Source: Rickettsiella grylli (GTDB taxonomy: Bacteria > Pseudomonadota > Gammaproteobacteria > Diplorickettsiales > Diplorickettsiaceae). From it: DNA of 64,000 bases. The notes under the pieces were generated by a model. The model was not told where the DNA came from. It ran no database searches and saw nothing but the letters and a program-made list of their open reading frames with translations. The stretch covers positions 1,451,001 to 1,515,000 of the forward strand of contig NZ_AAQJ02000001.1 in assembly GCF_000168295.1 (NCBI RefSeq), written 5' to 3'. A program made the translations under genes and the position numbers. Below, piece by piece: positions 53,876-64,000 of this stretch (position 1 is the first letter of the stretch; each line of letters starts with the position of its first letter).

Positions 53876-53920
53876 AGCGCAGGATACCTTTTTAGCATGT
53901 AAAAATAGACTCGAGTAAAC

Positions 53921-53929
53921 ATTATCGCA
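53921..53929 (-). promoter_or_regulatory. Candidate recA extended -10 element
   Basis: On the minus strand TGCGATAAT combines a TGn extension with a GATAAT hexamer, 45 bases before the recA ATG. A good -35 is not present. The surrounding region carries no recognisable SOS operator. Confidence 0.35.
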
Positions 53930-53997
53930 TAAAATAAGCGGTCGTCTCTATATGCTTTATAGCGATTTATTGAAAAGAAACAAATTTTGTTTAAAAT

Positions 53998-54016
53998 TTT
54001 GACAATTAATGTCAAA
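53998..54016. promoter_or_regulatory. Inverted repeat upstream of hldE
   Basis: TTTGACA (53998-54004) and its exact complement TGTCAAA (54010-54016) flank five bases, and a third related half-site TTTGACG follows at 54024-54030. It lies between divergent recA and hldE, so a regulator could act on either gene. It may also be chance in this AT-rich gap. Confidence 0.35.
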
Positions 54017-54024
54017 TACTCTAT

Positions 54025-54053
54025 TTGACGACGCTTTATTAAAAGGATTATAG
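54025..54053 (+). promoter_or_regulatory. Predicted hldE promoter
   Basis: TTGACG (54025-54030), a 17-base spacer and TTATAG (54048-54053) lie 38 bases before the hldE ATG. Confidence 0.4.
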
Positions 54054-54091
54054 CGGCTTGAATGTGAAAAGAAGATATTGTAAGAGGTTTA

Positions 54092-55534
54092 ATGAAACTA
54101 CAAATCCCTTCATTTGAATTAATCCGCGTTTTAGTCATCGGCGATGTCATGTTGGATCGTTATTGGTCTGGTGATACGTCTCGAATTTCCCCAGAGGCGC
54201 CGGTACCTATTGTGCATGTAAAAAATTGTGATGAACGTCCAGGCGGCGCAGGAAATGTCGCGCTTAATATAGCTGCATTAGGTGCAAAGGTTGATTTACT
54301 TAGTTTTTGTGGTGATGACGAGGAAGGTATTCTACTCGAGAAAAAATTAAGTCAAGCAGGTGTCAATTGTTATTTGTGCAAGCTGCCAAAGTCACGTACG
54401 GTAACTAAACTGCGTATACTCAGTTTACATCAGCAATTGATACGGCTCGATTTTGAAGAGGCATTATATCCCGTTGATGATGATTATTTAAAGCAATTAT
54501 TTGAGCAAAGAATAACTCATTGTGATGTTGTTATCATTTCTGATTATGCAAAAGGCTGTTTGACAGAGATTCAGCATTTTATTCAATGCGCACAAAAAGC
54601 CAATAAGCCCGTATTTGTTGATCCTAAACGTAAGGATTTTATGGCTTATTACGGTGCTACGGTATTAACACCCAATCTGCGAGAATTTGAGTCCGTTGCT
54701 GGAAAATGTGAAAACGAGCATGCCTTATTAACGAAAGGTAAACAGCTTTTAAAAAAATATAATTTCAAAGGGTTACTCGTGACTCGTGGTGAAGCGGGTA
54801 TGATATTAATACAAGAAAATCAACCTGAGCTTTCTTTACAAGCTTTTGCGAAGCAAGTCTACGATGTTACGGGGGCAGGTGATACAGCAATAGCCTGTTT
54901 AGCGCTCACTTTTGCTGTACAAAGGGATTTAGTTTGTTCAGCGCAGCTTGCTAATATTGCAGCGAGTATTGTTGTGGGGAAGCTTGGCGCTGCTACGGTG
55001 AGTCGAGCTGAGCTCAGACGAGCCATGCAAACTCAACAAAGCGCATTCCGTCGCGGTATTGTGACTGAAGAGGCGCTTAAAATAAATGTTGCAGATGCAA
55101 AAGCGAATAATGAAAAAATAGTGATGACAGGGGGTTGTTTCGATATTTTACATGCAGGTCATGTTGCCTATTTAGAGCAGGCAAAAGGTTTAGGTGATCG
55201 GTTAATCGTTGCGGTTAATGATGATAATTCCATAACGAGCTTAAAAGGTTCGGGGAGACCCATCAATAAATTAGCGCATCGAATGGCTGTATTAGCAGGA
55301 TTAAGCGCAGTCGATTGGGTAGTGGCATTGAGTGACATAACCCCTGAGCGGCTTATTCAGCGAATATTACCGGATATTTGGGTTAAGGGAAATGACTATC
55401 AAGTGAATGATCTTCCTGAAGCGAAAACAGTACACGCGTACGGAGGTCAAATTAAGTTAATTGATTTTGTTAAAGGATGTTCCACAAGTGCTATGATTTC
55501 TAGAATTCAAGAACAAGAAAGAGAATCTTTATGA
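54092..55534 (+). CDS. hldE: Bifunctional heptose 7-phosphate kinase / heptose 1-phosphate adenylyltransferase HldE
   Basis: HldE makes ADP-D-glycero-D-manno-heptose for the LPS core through two of its domains. The 480-residue protein has a ribokinase-type N-terminal domain (VIGDVMLDRYWSGDTSRISP at about 10-29, DVTGAGDTAIACLAL around 255) and a C-terminal nucleotidyltransferase with GGCFDILHAGHVAYLEQAKG (about 349-368) and VAVNDDNSI. It overlaps hldD by 4 bases, so the two are coupled. Confidence 0.96.
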   Translation: MKLQIPSFELIRVLVIGDVMLDRYWSGDTSRISPEAPVPIVHVKNCDERPGGAGNVALNIAALGAKVDLLSFCGDDEEGILLEKKLSQAGVNCYLCKLPKSRTVTKLRILSLHQQLIRLDFEEALYPVDDDYLKQLFEQRITHCDVVIISDYAKGCLTEIQHFIQCAQKANKPVFVDPKRKDFMAYYGATVLTPNLREFESVAGKCENEHALLTKGKQLLKKYNFKGLLVTRGEAGMILIQENQPELSLQAFAKQVYDVTGAGDTAIACLALTFAVQRDLVCSAQLANIAASIVVGKLGAATVSRAELRRAMQTQQSAFRRGIVTEEALKINVADAKANNEKIVMTGGCFDILHAGHVAYLEQAKGLGDRLIVAVNDDNSITSLKGSGRPINKLAHRMAVLAGLSAVDWVVALSDITPERLIQRILPDIWVKGNDYQVNDLPEAKTVHAYGGQIKLIDFVKGCSTSAMISRIQEQERESL

Positions 55535-56484
55535 TTATTATTACAGGCGGAGCAGGTTTTATTGGAAGCAATTTAGTGAAACAGGTTAATATTAATTATC
55601 CTGATATGCCGATTATCGTCGTTGACGATCTAACAGAGGGTACGAAATTTAGAAATATTGCAAATTGTTCGATTACCGATTATTTAGATCAGAGTGAATT
55701 TTTAGATAAAATTAAACAGAATACGCTTTTTCCTAAATTAAAAGCTATTTTCCATCAAGGTGCTTGTTCAGTGACTACTGAATGGAATGGGCGTTATATG
55801 ATGAATAATAACTACGACTATTCTAAACATTTATTGCATTATTGTTTAAGGTGGAAAATTCCATTCATTTATGCTTCAAGTGCATCGGTGTATGGTTTAG
55901 GGAGTATTTTTAAAGAAGAATTAGTTTATGAAAAACCGATTAATGTTTATGCGTATTCTAAGTATTTATTTGATCACTATGTAAGAAATAGTTTAAGTGA
56001 GATAAAAAGCCAAGTGGTCGGTTTACGCTATTTTAATGTTTATGGCCCTAATGAAAACCATAAAGGCGCCATGGCGAGTATGGTATTACATGCAGATAAG
56101 CAACTTAAAAATACGGGCATTATAAAATTATTCGAAGGAACAGATGGATATGCGAATGGTGAACAACGGAGAGATTTTATCTATGTTGATGACGTTGTCG
56201 CGATTAATCTTTGGTTTTTAAAATCTAAAAAAAGCGGAATTTATAATGTGGGAACTGGAAATAGTGAAAGTTTTAATACACTGGCTCAGTCAGTTATTGA
56301 TTTTTATGGTTACGGAAAGATCCATTATATTCCATTCCCAGAACATTTAAAAAGCAGTTATCAAAATTTTACACAGGCGGACCTTTCAAAGTTGCGTAAT
56401 GCAGGTTACCAAGGTGTTTTTCGTAATATTACGTGCGGAGTGAAAGATTATCTTTCAATTATCCATAAAAATATTACCAATTAA
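55531..56484 (+). CDS. hldD: ADP-L-glycero-D-manno-heptose 6-epimerase HldD
   Basis: HldD converts the D,D form of ADP-heptose made by HldE to the L,D form used by the heptosyltransferases. The 317-residue extended SDR protein has IITGGAGFIGSNLVKQ (residues 2-17), HQGACSVTTEWNGRYMMNNN, YASSASVYG and NVYAYSKYLFD with the YxxxK catalytic pair, plus RYFNVYGPNE and RRDFIYVDDV. All are typical of HldD. Confidence 0.95.
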   Translation: MIIITGGAGFIGSNLVKQVNINYPDMPIIVVDDLTEGTKFRNIANCSITDYLDQSEFLDKIKQNTLFPKLKAIFHQGACSVTTEWNGRYMMNNNYDYSKHLLHYCLRWKIPFIYASSASVYGLGSIFKEELVYEKPINVYAYSKYLFDHYVRNSLSEIKSQVVGLRYFNVYGPNENHKGAMASMVLHADKQLKNTGIIKLFEGTDGYANGEQRRDFIYVDDVVAINLWFLKSKKSGIYNVGTGNSESFNTLAQSVIDFYGYGKIHYIPFPEHLKSSYQNFTQADLSKLRNAGYQGVFRNITCGVKDYLSIIHKNITN

Positions 56485-56557
56485 TTCATTGAAACATTTA
56501 TTTTTTATCCATACAATATAAATTCCGATAAAAAAATTTTAAAAAGGAGTTTTGTTT

Positions 56558-56893
56558 ATGAGTACTTCTTCTTTATTCGCTACTATTTTTCTGTTCTTGA
56601 TGGTAGCGACTCAAACATTAGCCGTTACTCATCCGTTTATTTCGCATAATAATACAACGTTAGCTTCTTCCCCAACCAAAACGGCTGAGTCAGTCTCAGC
56701 GCGCATTAATATTAATACCGTTGATGAAGCCACTTTAGTTGACGAATTAAAGGGAATTGGGATTAAACGAGCGAAAGCAATTATTGCTTATCGTGACGTA
56801 CACGGGCCTTTTAAATCCATTGATGATTTAATTAAAATCAAAGAAATAAGCAAACGGATAGTCGATTTAAATCGTGAAAAAATAACTGTTTAA
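56558..56893 (+). CDS. ComEA-like helix-hairpin-helix protein
   Basis: From the ATG at 56558, eight bases after AAGGAG, the product has 111 residues. A signal peptide (about 1-21) is followed by a short linker and the helix-hairpin-helix domain ININTVDEATLVDELKGIGI with KRAKAIIAYRDVHGPF. The domain binds DNA in the periplasm in ComEA, part of DNA uptake. Together with comM and the pseudopilin this hints at natural transformation, but the main uptake genes are not in the window. Confidence 0.85.
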   Translation: MSTSSLFATIFLFLMVATQTLAVTHPFISHNNTTLASSPTKTAESVSARININTVDEATLVDELKGIGIKRAKAIIAYRDVHGPFKSIDDLIKIKEISKRIVDLNREKITV

Positions 56894-56963
56894 TGCGCTT
56901 TCAGATGAACTATAAAAATATAAATAACAAATAGAAAGATTATTACTTAATTATTTAAACGCT

Positions 56964-57010
56964 ATTCATTGTACTTGAAAAAATAAAAAATTTTTTCAGG
57001 TACAATGAAT
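56964..57010. terminator. Long palindrome, likely bidirectional terminator
   Basis: Arms of 21 bases (56964-56984 and 56990-57010) pair fully apart from one G-T and leave a 5-base A loop. The arms start ATTCATTGTACTTG and include a run of A that pairs with a run of T. It sits between the convergent ComEA-like and cytochrome genes and can stop transcription from both sides. Confidence 0.7.
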
Positions 57011-57020
57011 TTATAATTCT

Positions 57021-57452
57021 TTATAACTGATCTAACATGTAATGGATAGCTTTTTCTAAATCGGTTATGGAGCACTCTAAACAGGCTCCTTTAGGCGGCA
57101 TCGCTCGATAGCCTATCATTGCATGTTTTAACAAAAGTGAAAATTTTTTTTTAATCCGTGGTGCCCAATCTAAATGATTGCCCAAACGAGGTGCACCCCC
57201 TATTCCATTTTTATGGCATAAGATGCATTTATTTTCAAATATAATTTTACCCGAACGGTTATTATTAATAACTTTTAAAGTGGATTGGTTGACTTTTGAA
57301 GGCGCTATTTTTAATTTTCCAATAGGCGCAATGCGATCTTCAAGTGCTATTAAGGAACTATCAAATGAATCGGCGTAACCAGACCGCATAAAACCAAAAA
57401 ATAAAATAAAAAAAACGATAGTTGAAACTTTTTTAATTTTTAAAATAAACAC
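57021..57452 (-). CDS. Periplasmic class I cytochrome c (cytochrome c5-like)
   Basis: The 143-residue protein has a signal peptide (about 1-27, cleavage after YA), and one heme site CILCH (C76, C79, H80). GAPRLGNHLDWAPR and the AMPPKGACLEC segment follow; M118 is the likely axial ligand and the C124/C127 pair is typical of cytochrome c5. It probably shuttles electrons to a terminal oxidase. It is convergent with the ComEA-like gene across a palindrome. Confidence 0.87.
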   Translation of the reverse strand: MFILKIKKVSTIVFFILFFGFMRSGYADSFDSSLIALEDRIAPIGKLKIAPSKVNQSTLKVINNNRSGKIIFENKCILCHKNGIGGAPRLGNHLDWAPRIKKKFSLLLKHAMIGYRAMPPKGACLECSITDLEKAIHYMLDQL

Positions 57453-57511
57453 GTTCTTTTTAATTTACATAAACATTATCGTGATCTCTCTTATAAATAA
57501 TTTACAAAGCG

Positions 57512-58555
57512 TTAAACAAAATTTGTTTCTACTTCTTTTTCTTCTTTTTCCATACTTGACTGATAGTGACCTTTGCAAGCTGCAGCATTAAGTTTTGCAC
57601 GTTTGTAAAAAGCACGCTGGGCCGCTTTGATATTATGTGCTTTGCCATTCCAAATTTTTAATGCGGGTTCTTGTAAAGCGCGGGCGTAAGAAAAACTTAA
57701 GCGCCAAGGATGACGTGAGGGTTGTAGTTTATTCATCGTATTTAAATGAGCGGTTGCTGCTTCAGGTGACTGCCCTCCCGAAAGAAAATTAATGCTTGGT
57801 ACGGCTGCAGGAACTGTTCGACGTAATATCTTTAAAGTAGCTGCTGCAACTTCAGCAATATGGGGCTGGGGCGTATATTGATTTCCAGCGATGACCATAC
57901 TGGGCTTTAATAACATACATTCCAGCAAGATATGGTGTTTATGAAGTTCTTCAAAGACAGAATAAAGAACAGTTTCTGTTGCTTCAGCACATCGAGATAA
58001 ACTGTGATCACCCTCTATTAATAATTCGGGTTCTACAATGGGTACAACGCCATTGTGTTGACAAATCGATGCATAGCGCGCGAGGGCTTGGGTATTCGCA
58101 GTGATGGCTAAAGAGGAAGGCAAAGTATTTGATATGGAAAAAACAGCTCTCCATTTGGCAAAACAAGCACCGAGATTTTTATAAGTGAGAAGACGTTCAG
58201 CGAGACCATCGAGACCTTGAGTCATTTTTTCTTCAGTATTTAAAGAAATAAGCCCTTTATCTACTTTTATTCCAGGAACAATCCCTTCATTGTCTAAATA
58301 ATCCGAGAATAATAACCCATCCTTCGTTTTTTGCCCTAACGTTTCTTCGTGAAGAATAACACCGCTGATAAAGGCTTCAATGCCAGGTGTCGTAAAAAGG
58401 AGTTCACGATAATGACGACGGTTTTCTGCAGTTGATTCTATATGTAAAGGGGAAAACCGTTTGGCAATAGTCGCTTGACTTTCATCTGCTGCTAGAATTC
58501 CTTTCCCGTGTATCGTTAATCGTTGAATTGTTCCTTCAAGCTCATGAGTGGCCAT
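57512..58555 (-). CDS. Class I fructose-bisphosphate aldolase
   Basis: This enzyme splits fructose 1,6-bisphosphate through a Schiff base. I use the ATG at 58555 (347 residues), preceded by AAGGAG at 10 bases; the longer frame begins with TTG. It shows GKGILAADESQATIAKRF, EEKMTQGLDGL, GVVPIVEPELLIEGDHS and ECMLLKPSMVIAGNQY, where the lysine in LLKP forms the Schiff base, plus INFLSGGQSPEAATAHLN. Class I aldolase is animal-like and less common in bacteria but is known from Legionella relatives. Confidence 0.93.
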   Translation of the reverse strand: MATHELEGTIQRLTIHGKGILAADESQATIAKRFSPLHIESTAENRRHYRELLFTTPGIEAFISGVILHEETLGQKTKDGLLFSDYLDNEGIVPGIKVDKGLISLNTEEKMTQGLDGLAERLLTYKNLGACFAKWRAVFSISNTLPSSLAITANTQALARYASICQHNGVVPIVEPELLIEGDHSLSRCAEATETVLYSVFEELHKHHILLECMLLKPSMVIAGNQYTPQPHIAEVAAATLKILRRTVPAAVPSINFLSGGQSPEAATAHLNTMNKLQPSRHPWRLSFSYARALQEPALKIWNGKAHNIKAAQRAFYKRAKLNAAACKGHYQSSMEKEEKEVETNFV

Positions 58556-58784
58556 AAATGAGTTGCTCCTTATATTTTGAGGTGAAGCCAAGTTTGAATC
58601 ACTATAATTTTGTAAAACTTAATACTATATAGAACAATTAAAATAATTTCTAGTAAAGTTTTCCATCGATAAATTGAAAAATGAGAGGATAGAACGAAGA
58701 AATAAAATTCATCGCATGAGCATTGCATAAACGGGTTGTGATTATTATACTGTCCGACATTTCAAATAAAGTGGGTGACTTAAG

Positions 58785-60346
<1,562 letters not shown>

Positions 60347-60371
60347 ATGATAATAAACTTGAGAAAATATT

Positions 60372-60842
60372 GTGGAAATTAATATAACTTTATTAGGCCA
60401 GTTAATTACATTTTCTGTTTTTGTATGGTTTACCATGAAGTTTGTATGGCCACCCATACTCAACGCAATGAAAGAACGAGAACGACGAATTGCTGAGGGT
60501 TTAGCGGCTGCAGAGCGTGGGCAACAGGCTTTAGAATTAGCTCAATTAAAGGCCAATGAATATTTACAGAAAGCGAAACACGAGGCGGCTGATATTATTG
60601 AACAAGCGAATAAACGCGCTAACCAATTGTCTGAAGAGTCTAAGGAACAAATAAGACTCGAAAATGAGCGGTTATTAGCGATAGCTCGAGCTGACATCCA
60701 ACAAGAATGGCAGGCTGCACAACAGAAATTGCGTGCGGAAGTTGCTAATTTAGTGATTATAGCCACGGAGAAAATTTTGGCGCAATCGCTGGATAGTGTT
60801 GCTCAGCATGCCCTCGTTAAACAATCGTTGGAAGAAATTTAA
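60372..60842 (+). CDS. atpF: ATP synthase F0 subunit b
   Basis: Subunit b is part of the peripheral stalk. The 156-residue protein starts at a GTG and has one N-terminal membrane helix ([20 protein letters not shown]). The rest is a long charged coiled coil rich in A, E, K and Q. Size matches E. coli AtpF. It shares one base with atpH. Confidence 0.95.
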   Translation: MEINITLLGQLITFSVFVWFTMKFVWPPILNAMKERERRIAEGLAAAERGQQALELAQLKANEYLQKAKHEAADIIEQANKRANQLSEESKEQIRLENERLLAIARADIQQEWQAAQQKLRAEVANLVIIATEKILAQSLDSVAQHALVKQSLEEI

Positions 60843-61378
60843 TGACTGATTTCGTATCCATTGCTAGACCTTATGCCGAAGCAGCATTTCACTGTGCGCT
60901 GGATAAAAATGACCTGTCCGCGTGGTCTCTTTTACTTAAGCAGGCTGTGCGTGTTATTAAAGAAAAGTCGATGCAAACGCTATTAAAAAATCCATGTATC
61001 GATAAAAAAATGGCCTATGAATGTTTGTTGGAATTATGTAAGCCAGTTATTTTCCCTTTTGGGAAAAACTTTTTAAAACTGATGGCGGTTAATCAACGAT
61101 TATTAGTACTTCCAACGGTTGAAGATTTATTTAAGCAATATAAGGCTCGAGAAGCGAAGGAAGTTAGCGCTTATGCTTTTTCCACTGTACCGTTAACTAA
61201 ACTGGAAGAACAAACATTAGAAAAAAAATTATCCGCGCGGTTACAGCGTCATATAAAATTAACCCATCGCATTGATAAAAGTTTATTGGGTGGATTGATC
61301 GTTCGAGTCGGAGATTTAGTCATCGACGGATCTGTACGTGGCAAATTAGAACGCTTACATGCAATATTAGTGAATTAA
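60842..61378 (+). CDS. atpH: ATP synthase F1 subunit delta
   Basis: Delta joins the peripheral stalk to the top of F1. The 178-residue protein has ARPYAEAAFHCALDKNDLSA near the start and the C-terminal LLGGLIVRVGDLVIDGSVRG, the family signature. It overlaps atpF by one base and is followed by atpA after 15 bases. Confidence 0.95.
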   Translation: MTDFVSIARPYAEAAFHCALDKNDLSAWSLLLKQAVRVIKEKSMQTLLKNPCIDKKMAYECLLELCKPVIFPFGKNFLKLMAVNQRLLVLPTVEDLFKQYKAREAKEVSAYAFSTVPLTKLEEQTLEKKLSARLQRHIKLTHRIDKSLLGGLIVRVGDLVIDGSVRGKLERLHAILVN

Positions 61379-61393
61379 GGGGCGGTATAGGCT

Positions 61394-62938
61394 ATGCAAC
61401 AATTAACCACATCTGAAATTAATGAAATAATCAAAGAACGTATTCAGAAATTTGATATTTCTACAGAAACGCGAACAGAAGGAACTATTGTCAGCCTGCG
61501 TGATGGGATTGTACGTATTTATGGCTTGAATGACGTAATGCTGGGCGAAATGATTGAGTTTTCATCTCAATGTTATGGACTTGCTTTAAATTTAGAGCGA
61601 GATTCTGTCGGCGCGGTTGTTTTAGGAGACTATGAAGGATTAAGTGAGGGTCAAACGGTTAAATGTACCGGGCGTATTTTGGAAGTTCCGGTCGGCGAAG
61701 CGTTGTTAGGTCGGGTTGTTAATGCTTTAGGGCATCCTATCGACGGTCGCGGAACTATTGAAACTGAAAAAAAATCGCCGATTGAACAAATTGCGCCCGG
61801 TGTTATTTGGCGTCAAAGTGTCTCGCAACCGCTGCAAACAGGAATATTGGCTATTGATAGTATGGTACCTATCGGTCGTGGTCAGCGCGAATTAATTATA
61901 GGCGATAGACAAACAGGAAAAACGGCCTTGGCCATTGATGCAATTATTAATCAAAAAGACACGGGCGTAAAATGTATTTATGTGGCGATAGGCCAAAAAG
62001 CGTCATCGATTGCTGCTGTCGTGCGTAAGTTAGAAGAACAAGATGCGTTAAAACATACGATTATTATCTCCGCCAACGCGGCTGATTCTGCCGCATTACA
62101 GTTTATTGCTCCTTATGCGGGATGTGCGATGGGAGAGTATTTTCGTGACCAAGGTGAAGATGCACTGATTATTTATGATGATTTAACAAAACAAGCGTGG
62201 GCTTATCGGCAAATATCATTATTATTGAGACGTCCACCAGGTAGAGAAGCTTATCCAGGAGACATTTTTTATTTACATTCACGTTTGCTTGAGCGCGCAG
62301 CGCGAGTTAATGAAGCGTTTGTCGAAAAAGCGACGAATGGCCGTGTAAAGGGAAAAACAGGTTCGTTAACCGCTTTACCCATTATCGAAACGCAAGCGGG
62401 AGATGTTTCAGCTTTTGTTCCGACCAATGTTATTTCCATTACAGATGGTCAAATTTTTTTAGAAACTGATTTATTTAATTCGGGGATACGCCCTGCAATT
62501 AATGCCGGCTTATCGGTCTCTCGAGTAGGTTCCGCGGCACAAACCAAAATTATAAAAAAATTAGGTGGAGGTGTTCGCTTAAGTTTAGCTCAATATCGCG
62601 AACTTGCTGCGTTCTCGCAGTTTATGTCTGATTTAGATGAAGTGACCCGTAAACAGCTTGAACGGGGGCAGCGTGTTACTGAAATTTTAAAACAAAAGCA
62701 ATATTCGCCGTTAAGTGTTGCTGAAATGGCTGTGTTGTTGTTTGCTGTGGATAAAGGTTATTTAGATGATATTGAATTGACTAAAATAGTCGCTTTTTCT
62801 GAAGGGTTGTTAGCTTATATGCATTCAGAAGAAATGGCCTGCTTAGAACAAATTAATCAAAAAGACGATTATAATGAGACGATAGTGAACGCGTTAAATC
62901 GTGCTATTACTGCCTTTAAAACGACACAAACGTGGTGA
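61394..62938 (+). CDS. atpA: ATP synthase F1 subunit alpha
   Basis: The alpha subunit carries the non-catalytic nucleotide sites. The 514-residue protein has [31 protein letters not shown] (P-loop, about 170-187), [20 protein letters not shown] and the signature [17 protein letters not shown]. It is full length and standard. It ends 7 bases before atpG. Confidence 0.98.
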   Translation: MQQLTTSEINEIIKERIQKFDISTETRTEGTIVSLRDGIVRIYGLNDVMLGEMIEFSSQCYGLALNLERDSVGAVVLGDYEGLSEGQTVKCTGRILEVPVGEALLGRVVNALGHPIDGRGTIETEKKSPIEQIAPGVIWRQSVSQPLQTGILAIDSMVPIGRGQRELIIGDRQTGKTALAIDAIINQKDTGVKCIYVAIGQKASSIAAVVRKLEEQDALKHTIIISANAADSAALQFIAPYAGCAMGEYFRDQGEDALIIYDDLTKQAWAYRQISLLLRRPPGREAYPGDIFYLHSRLLERAARVNEAFVEKATNGRVKGKTGSLTALPIIETQAGDVSAFVPTNVISITDGQIFLETDLFNSGIRPAINAGLSVSRVGSAAQTKIIKKLGGGVRLSLAQYRELAAFSQFMSDLDEVTRKQLERGQRVTEILKQKQYSPLSVAEMAVLLFAVDKGYLDDIELTKIVAFSEGLLAYMHSEEMACLEQINQKDDYNETIVNALNRAITAFKTTQTW

Positions 62939-62945
62939 TCAACTG

Positions 62946-63806
62946 ATGAGTTTTGCGCAAGAAATACGTGGTAAAATCTCGAGCATTAAAGGGACTCAGA
63001 AAATAACCCGAGCCATGGAGATGGTCGCTGCGAGTAAAATGAGAAAGGCACAGGATCGTATGACGCTTTCCCGGCCCTATGCGCATAAAATGCTTGATTT
63101 AGTCAATCATGTTGCAAGTAGTCATGCCGAATATAAACATCCCTATTTACAAATGAGGGAGTTAAAACGGTCTGGCTTTCTTATCATTACAACCGATAAA
63201 GGCTTGTGCGGTGGATTGAATACCAACTTACTGAAGTTAGTTTTACAAGAGTTTCGAATATGTCAATCTAAAGGGATGGATGTCGATTTGGCGATTATCG
63301 GCGGAAAAGGAGAAGCGTTTTTTAAACGTGTCGGTGGTCATATTGTTGCACAGGCCAGTCATTTGGGGGATACACCACAATTACACGATTTAATTGGTGT
63401 TATTAAAGTTTTATTGGATGCATATAAACAAAATAAATTAGATAGCGTAACTATTTTTTATAATGAATTTATTAATACGATGACGCAAAAAGCACAGAAG
63501 CTATCCTTATTACCTATTTTACCTTCTGAAAAATCAGAAATTAATTATCGTTGGGACTATCTTTATGAGCCGGATGCGAAGCCCTTATTGGAATTAGTCC
63601 TGACACGTTATATTGAATCACAAGTCTATCAAAGCGTAGTAGAAAATACTGCGTGCGAGCAAGCGGCCAGGATGGTCGCGATGAAAAGCGCGACAGATAA
63701 TGCCGGTGAATTAATAAATGATTTACAGTTAGCTTATAATAAAGCGCGTCAGGCTGCTATTACCAAAGAATTAGCTGAAATAGTGGCGGGTGCTGAAGCT
63801 GTTTAG
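62946..63806 (+). CDS. atpG: ATP synthase F1 subunit gamma
   Basis: Gamma is the rotating central shaft. From the ATG at 62946 the product has 286 residues, beginning [20 protein letters not shown], the family N-terminus. A frame opening at 62901 within atpA would add residues not found in Atp[14 protein letters not shown]-like (here [19 protein letters not shown]), [14 protein letters not shown] and the C-terminal [20 protein letters not shown] followed by VAGAEAV are diagnostic. Confidence 0.97.
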   Translation: MSFAQEIRGKISSIKGTQKITRAMEMVAASKMRKAQDRMTLSRPYAHKMLDLVNHVASSHAEYKHPYLQMRELKRSGFLIITTDKGLCGGLNTNLLKLVLQEFRICQSKGMDVDLAIIGGKGEAFFKRVGGHIVAQASHLGDTPQLHDLIGVIKVLLDAYKQNKLDSVTIFYNEFINTMTQKAQKLSLLPILPSEKSEINYRWDYLYEPDAKPLLELVLTRYIESQVYQSVVENTACEQAARMVAMKSATDNAGELINDLQLAYNKARQAAITKELAEIVAGAEAV

Positions 63807-63843
63807 ATAAATTTTATATGAATAAATAATGAAGAGTAATCTT

Positions 63844-64000
63844 ATGATGAAGTCAATCAAACCCATTGGGTCTATCGTCGAAATTATTGGTGCCGTTATC
63901 GATGTCGAATTTCCAAGAGGCGAGATTCCCAAAGTTTTTGATGCGTTAACCGTTGATGGCCATGATTTAGTGTTAGAGGTCCAACAACAGCTAGGTGACG
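63844..64000 (+). CDS. atpD: ATP synthase F1 subunit beta, cut off by the window end
   Basis: The frame starts [20 protein letters not shown] and continues [20 protein letters not shown] up to the edge, the N-terminal beta-barrel domain of the catalytic beta subunit. GAAGAG seven bases or so upstream is the ribosome site. It completes the order atpI-B-E-F-H-A-G-D, with atpC presumably beyond the window. Confidence 0.95.
   Translation, partial: MMKSIKPIGSIVEIIGAVIDVEFPRGEIPKVFDALTVDGHDLVLEVQQQLGD

Noticed and set aside
53872-54150. 92-codon minus-strand frame between recA and hldE
   Set aside because: It overlaps the hldE start and the recA promoter region, has no ribosome site and no recognisable family.

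Overview
The window looks like the replication-origin region of an AT-rich gammaproteobacterial chromosome, most likely an intracellular member of the Legionellales close to Rickettsiella, Diplorickettsia or Coxiella. That placement is an inference. It rests on the gene content (heptose and Kdo LPS genes with a Kdo hydroxylase, an LssY-type DedA/PAP2 fusion, a small protein resembling the Dot/Icm IcmC/DotE/IcmD group, compact low-GC genes) and on gene order (mnmE-yidC-yidD-rnpA-rpmH, then a gap, then dnaA-dnaN-recF).

Layout: 0-0.4 kb, a cut-off Rpn-type nuclease gene. 0.6-7.5 kb, lolA with the biotin operon bioB-bioF-bioC-bioD, a UbiA-family prenyltransferase of the DPPR-synthase type, and divergent bioA. 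7.5-12.7 kb, a VUT transporter, rpoS, yqaA, surE, a pseudopilin, a family-4 uracil-DNA glycosylase and small exported or membrane proteins. 12.8-16.5 kb, lipB, lipA and the DedA/PAP2/LssY fusion. 16.5-21.6 kb, a rearranged locus with two inverse-autotransporter genes that share an 866-bp matching 5' part but have different beta-helix passengers. Between them lie a Doc-type toxin with a 47-residue partner, a fragment of a third passenger, a second copy of the lssY 3' end and an older copy of the speB 3' end. 21.6-24.8 kb, a three-gene polyamine operon. 25-28.7 kb, apaH, a TraI_2-like protein, a CHCC zinc finger and waaF. 28.7-37.1 kb, the origin region with parS-like sites in and after recF. 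37.1-40.2 kb, trhO, tRNA-Thr, a 1.1-kb island of toxin-antitoxin debris bracketed by 35-bp copies of the birA 3' end, and birA. 40.2-58.6 kb, kdoO, comM, ubiK, a kinase/P-loop protein, cfa, rppH, ptsP, a DprE1-like oxidase, prlC, recX-recA, hldE-hldD, a ComEA-like protein, a cytochrome c and a class I aldolase. 58.8-64 kb, the ATP synthase operon atpI to atpD, cut off in atpD.

How the genes work together: biotin synthesis (bioA, bioB, bioF, bioC, bioD) and use (birA) are both present, but no bioH is seen. lipB and lipA make lipoyl groups. waaF, hldE, hldD and kdoO build and modify the LPS inner core. A DPPR-synthase-like prenyltransferase and a DprE1-like oxidase, 43 kb apart, could belong to one polyprenyl-phosphate pentose pathway. 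recA has no visible LexA-type operator.

The most unusual part is 16.5-21.6 kb. Its structure suggests repeated duplication and gene conversion of a surface-protein gene between two housekeeping genes. Remains of an Rpn-gene leader lie near both this locus and the birA island, so Rpn-family genes may be connected with both rearrangements.
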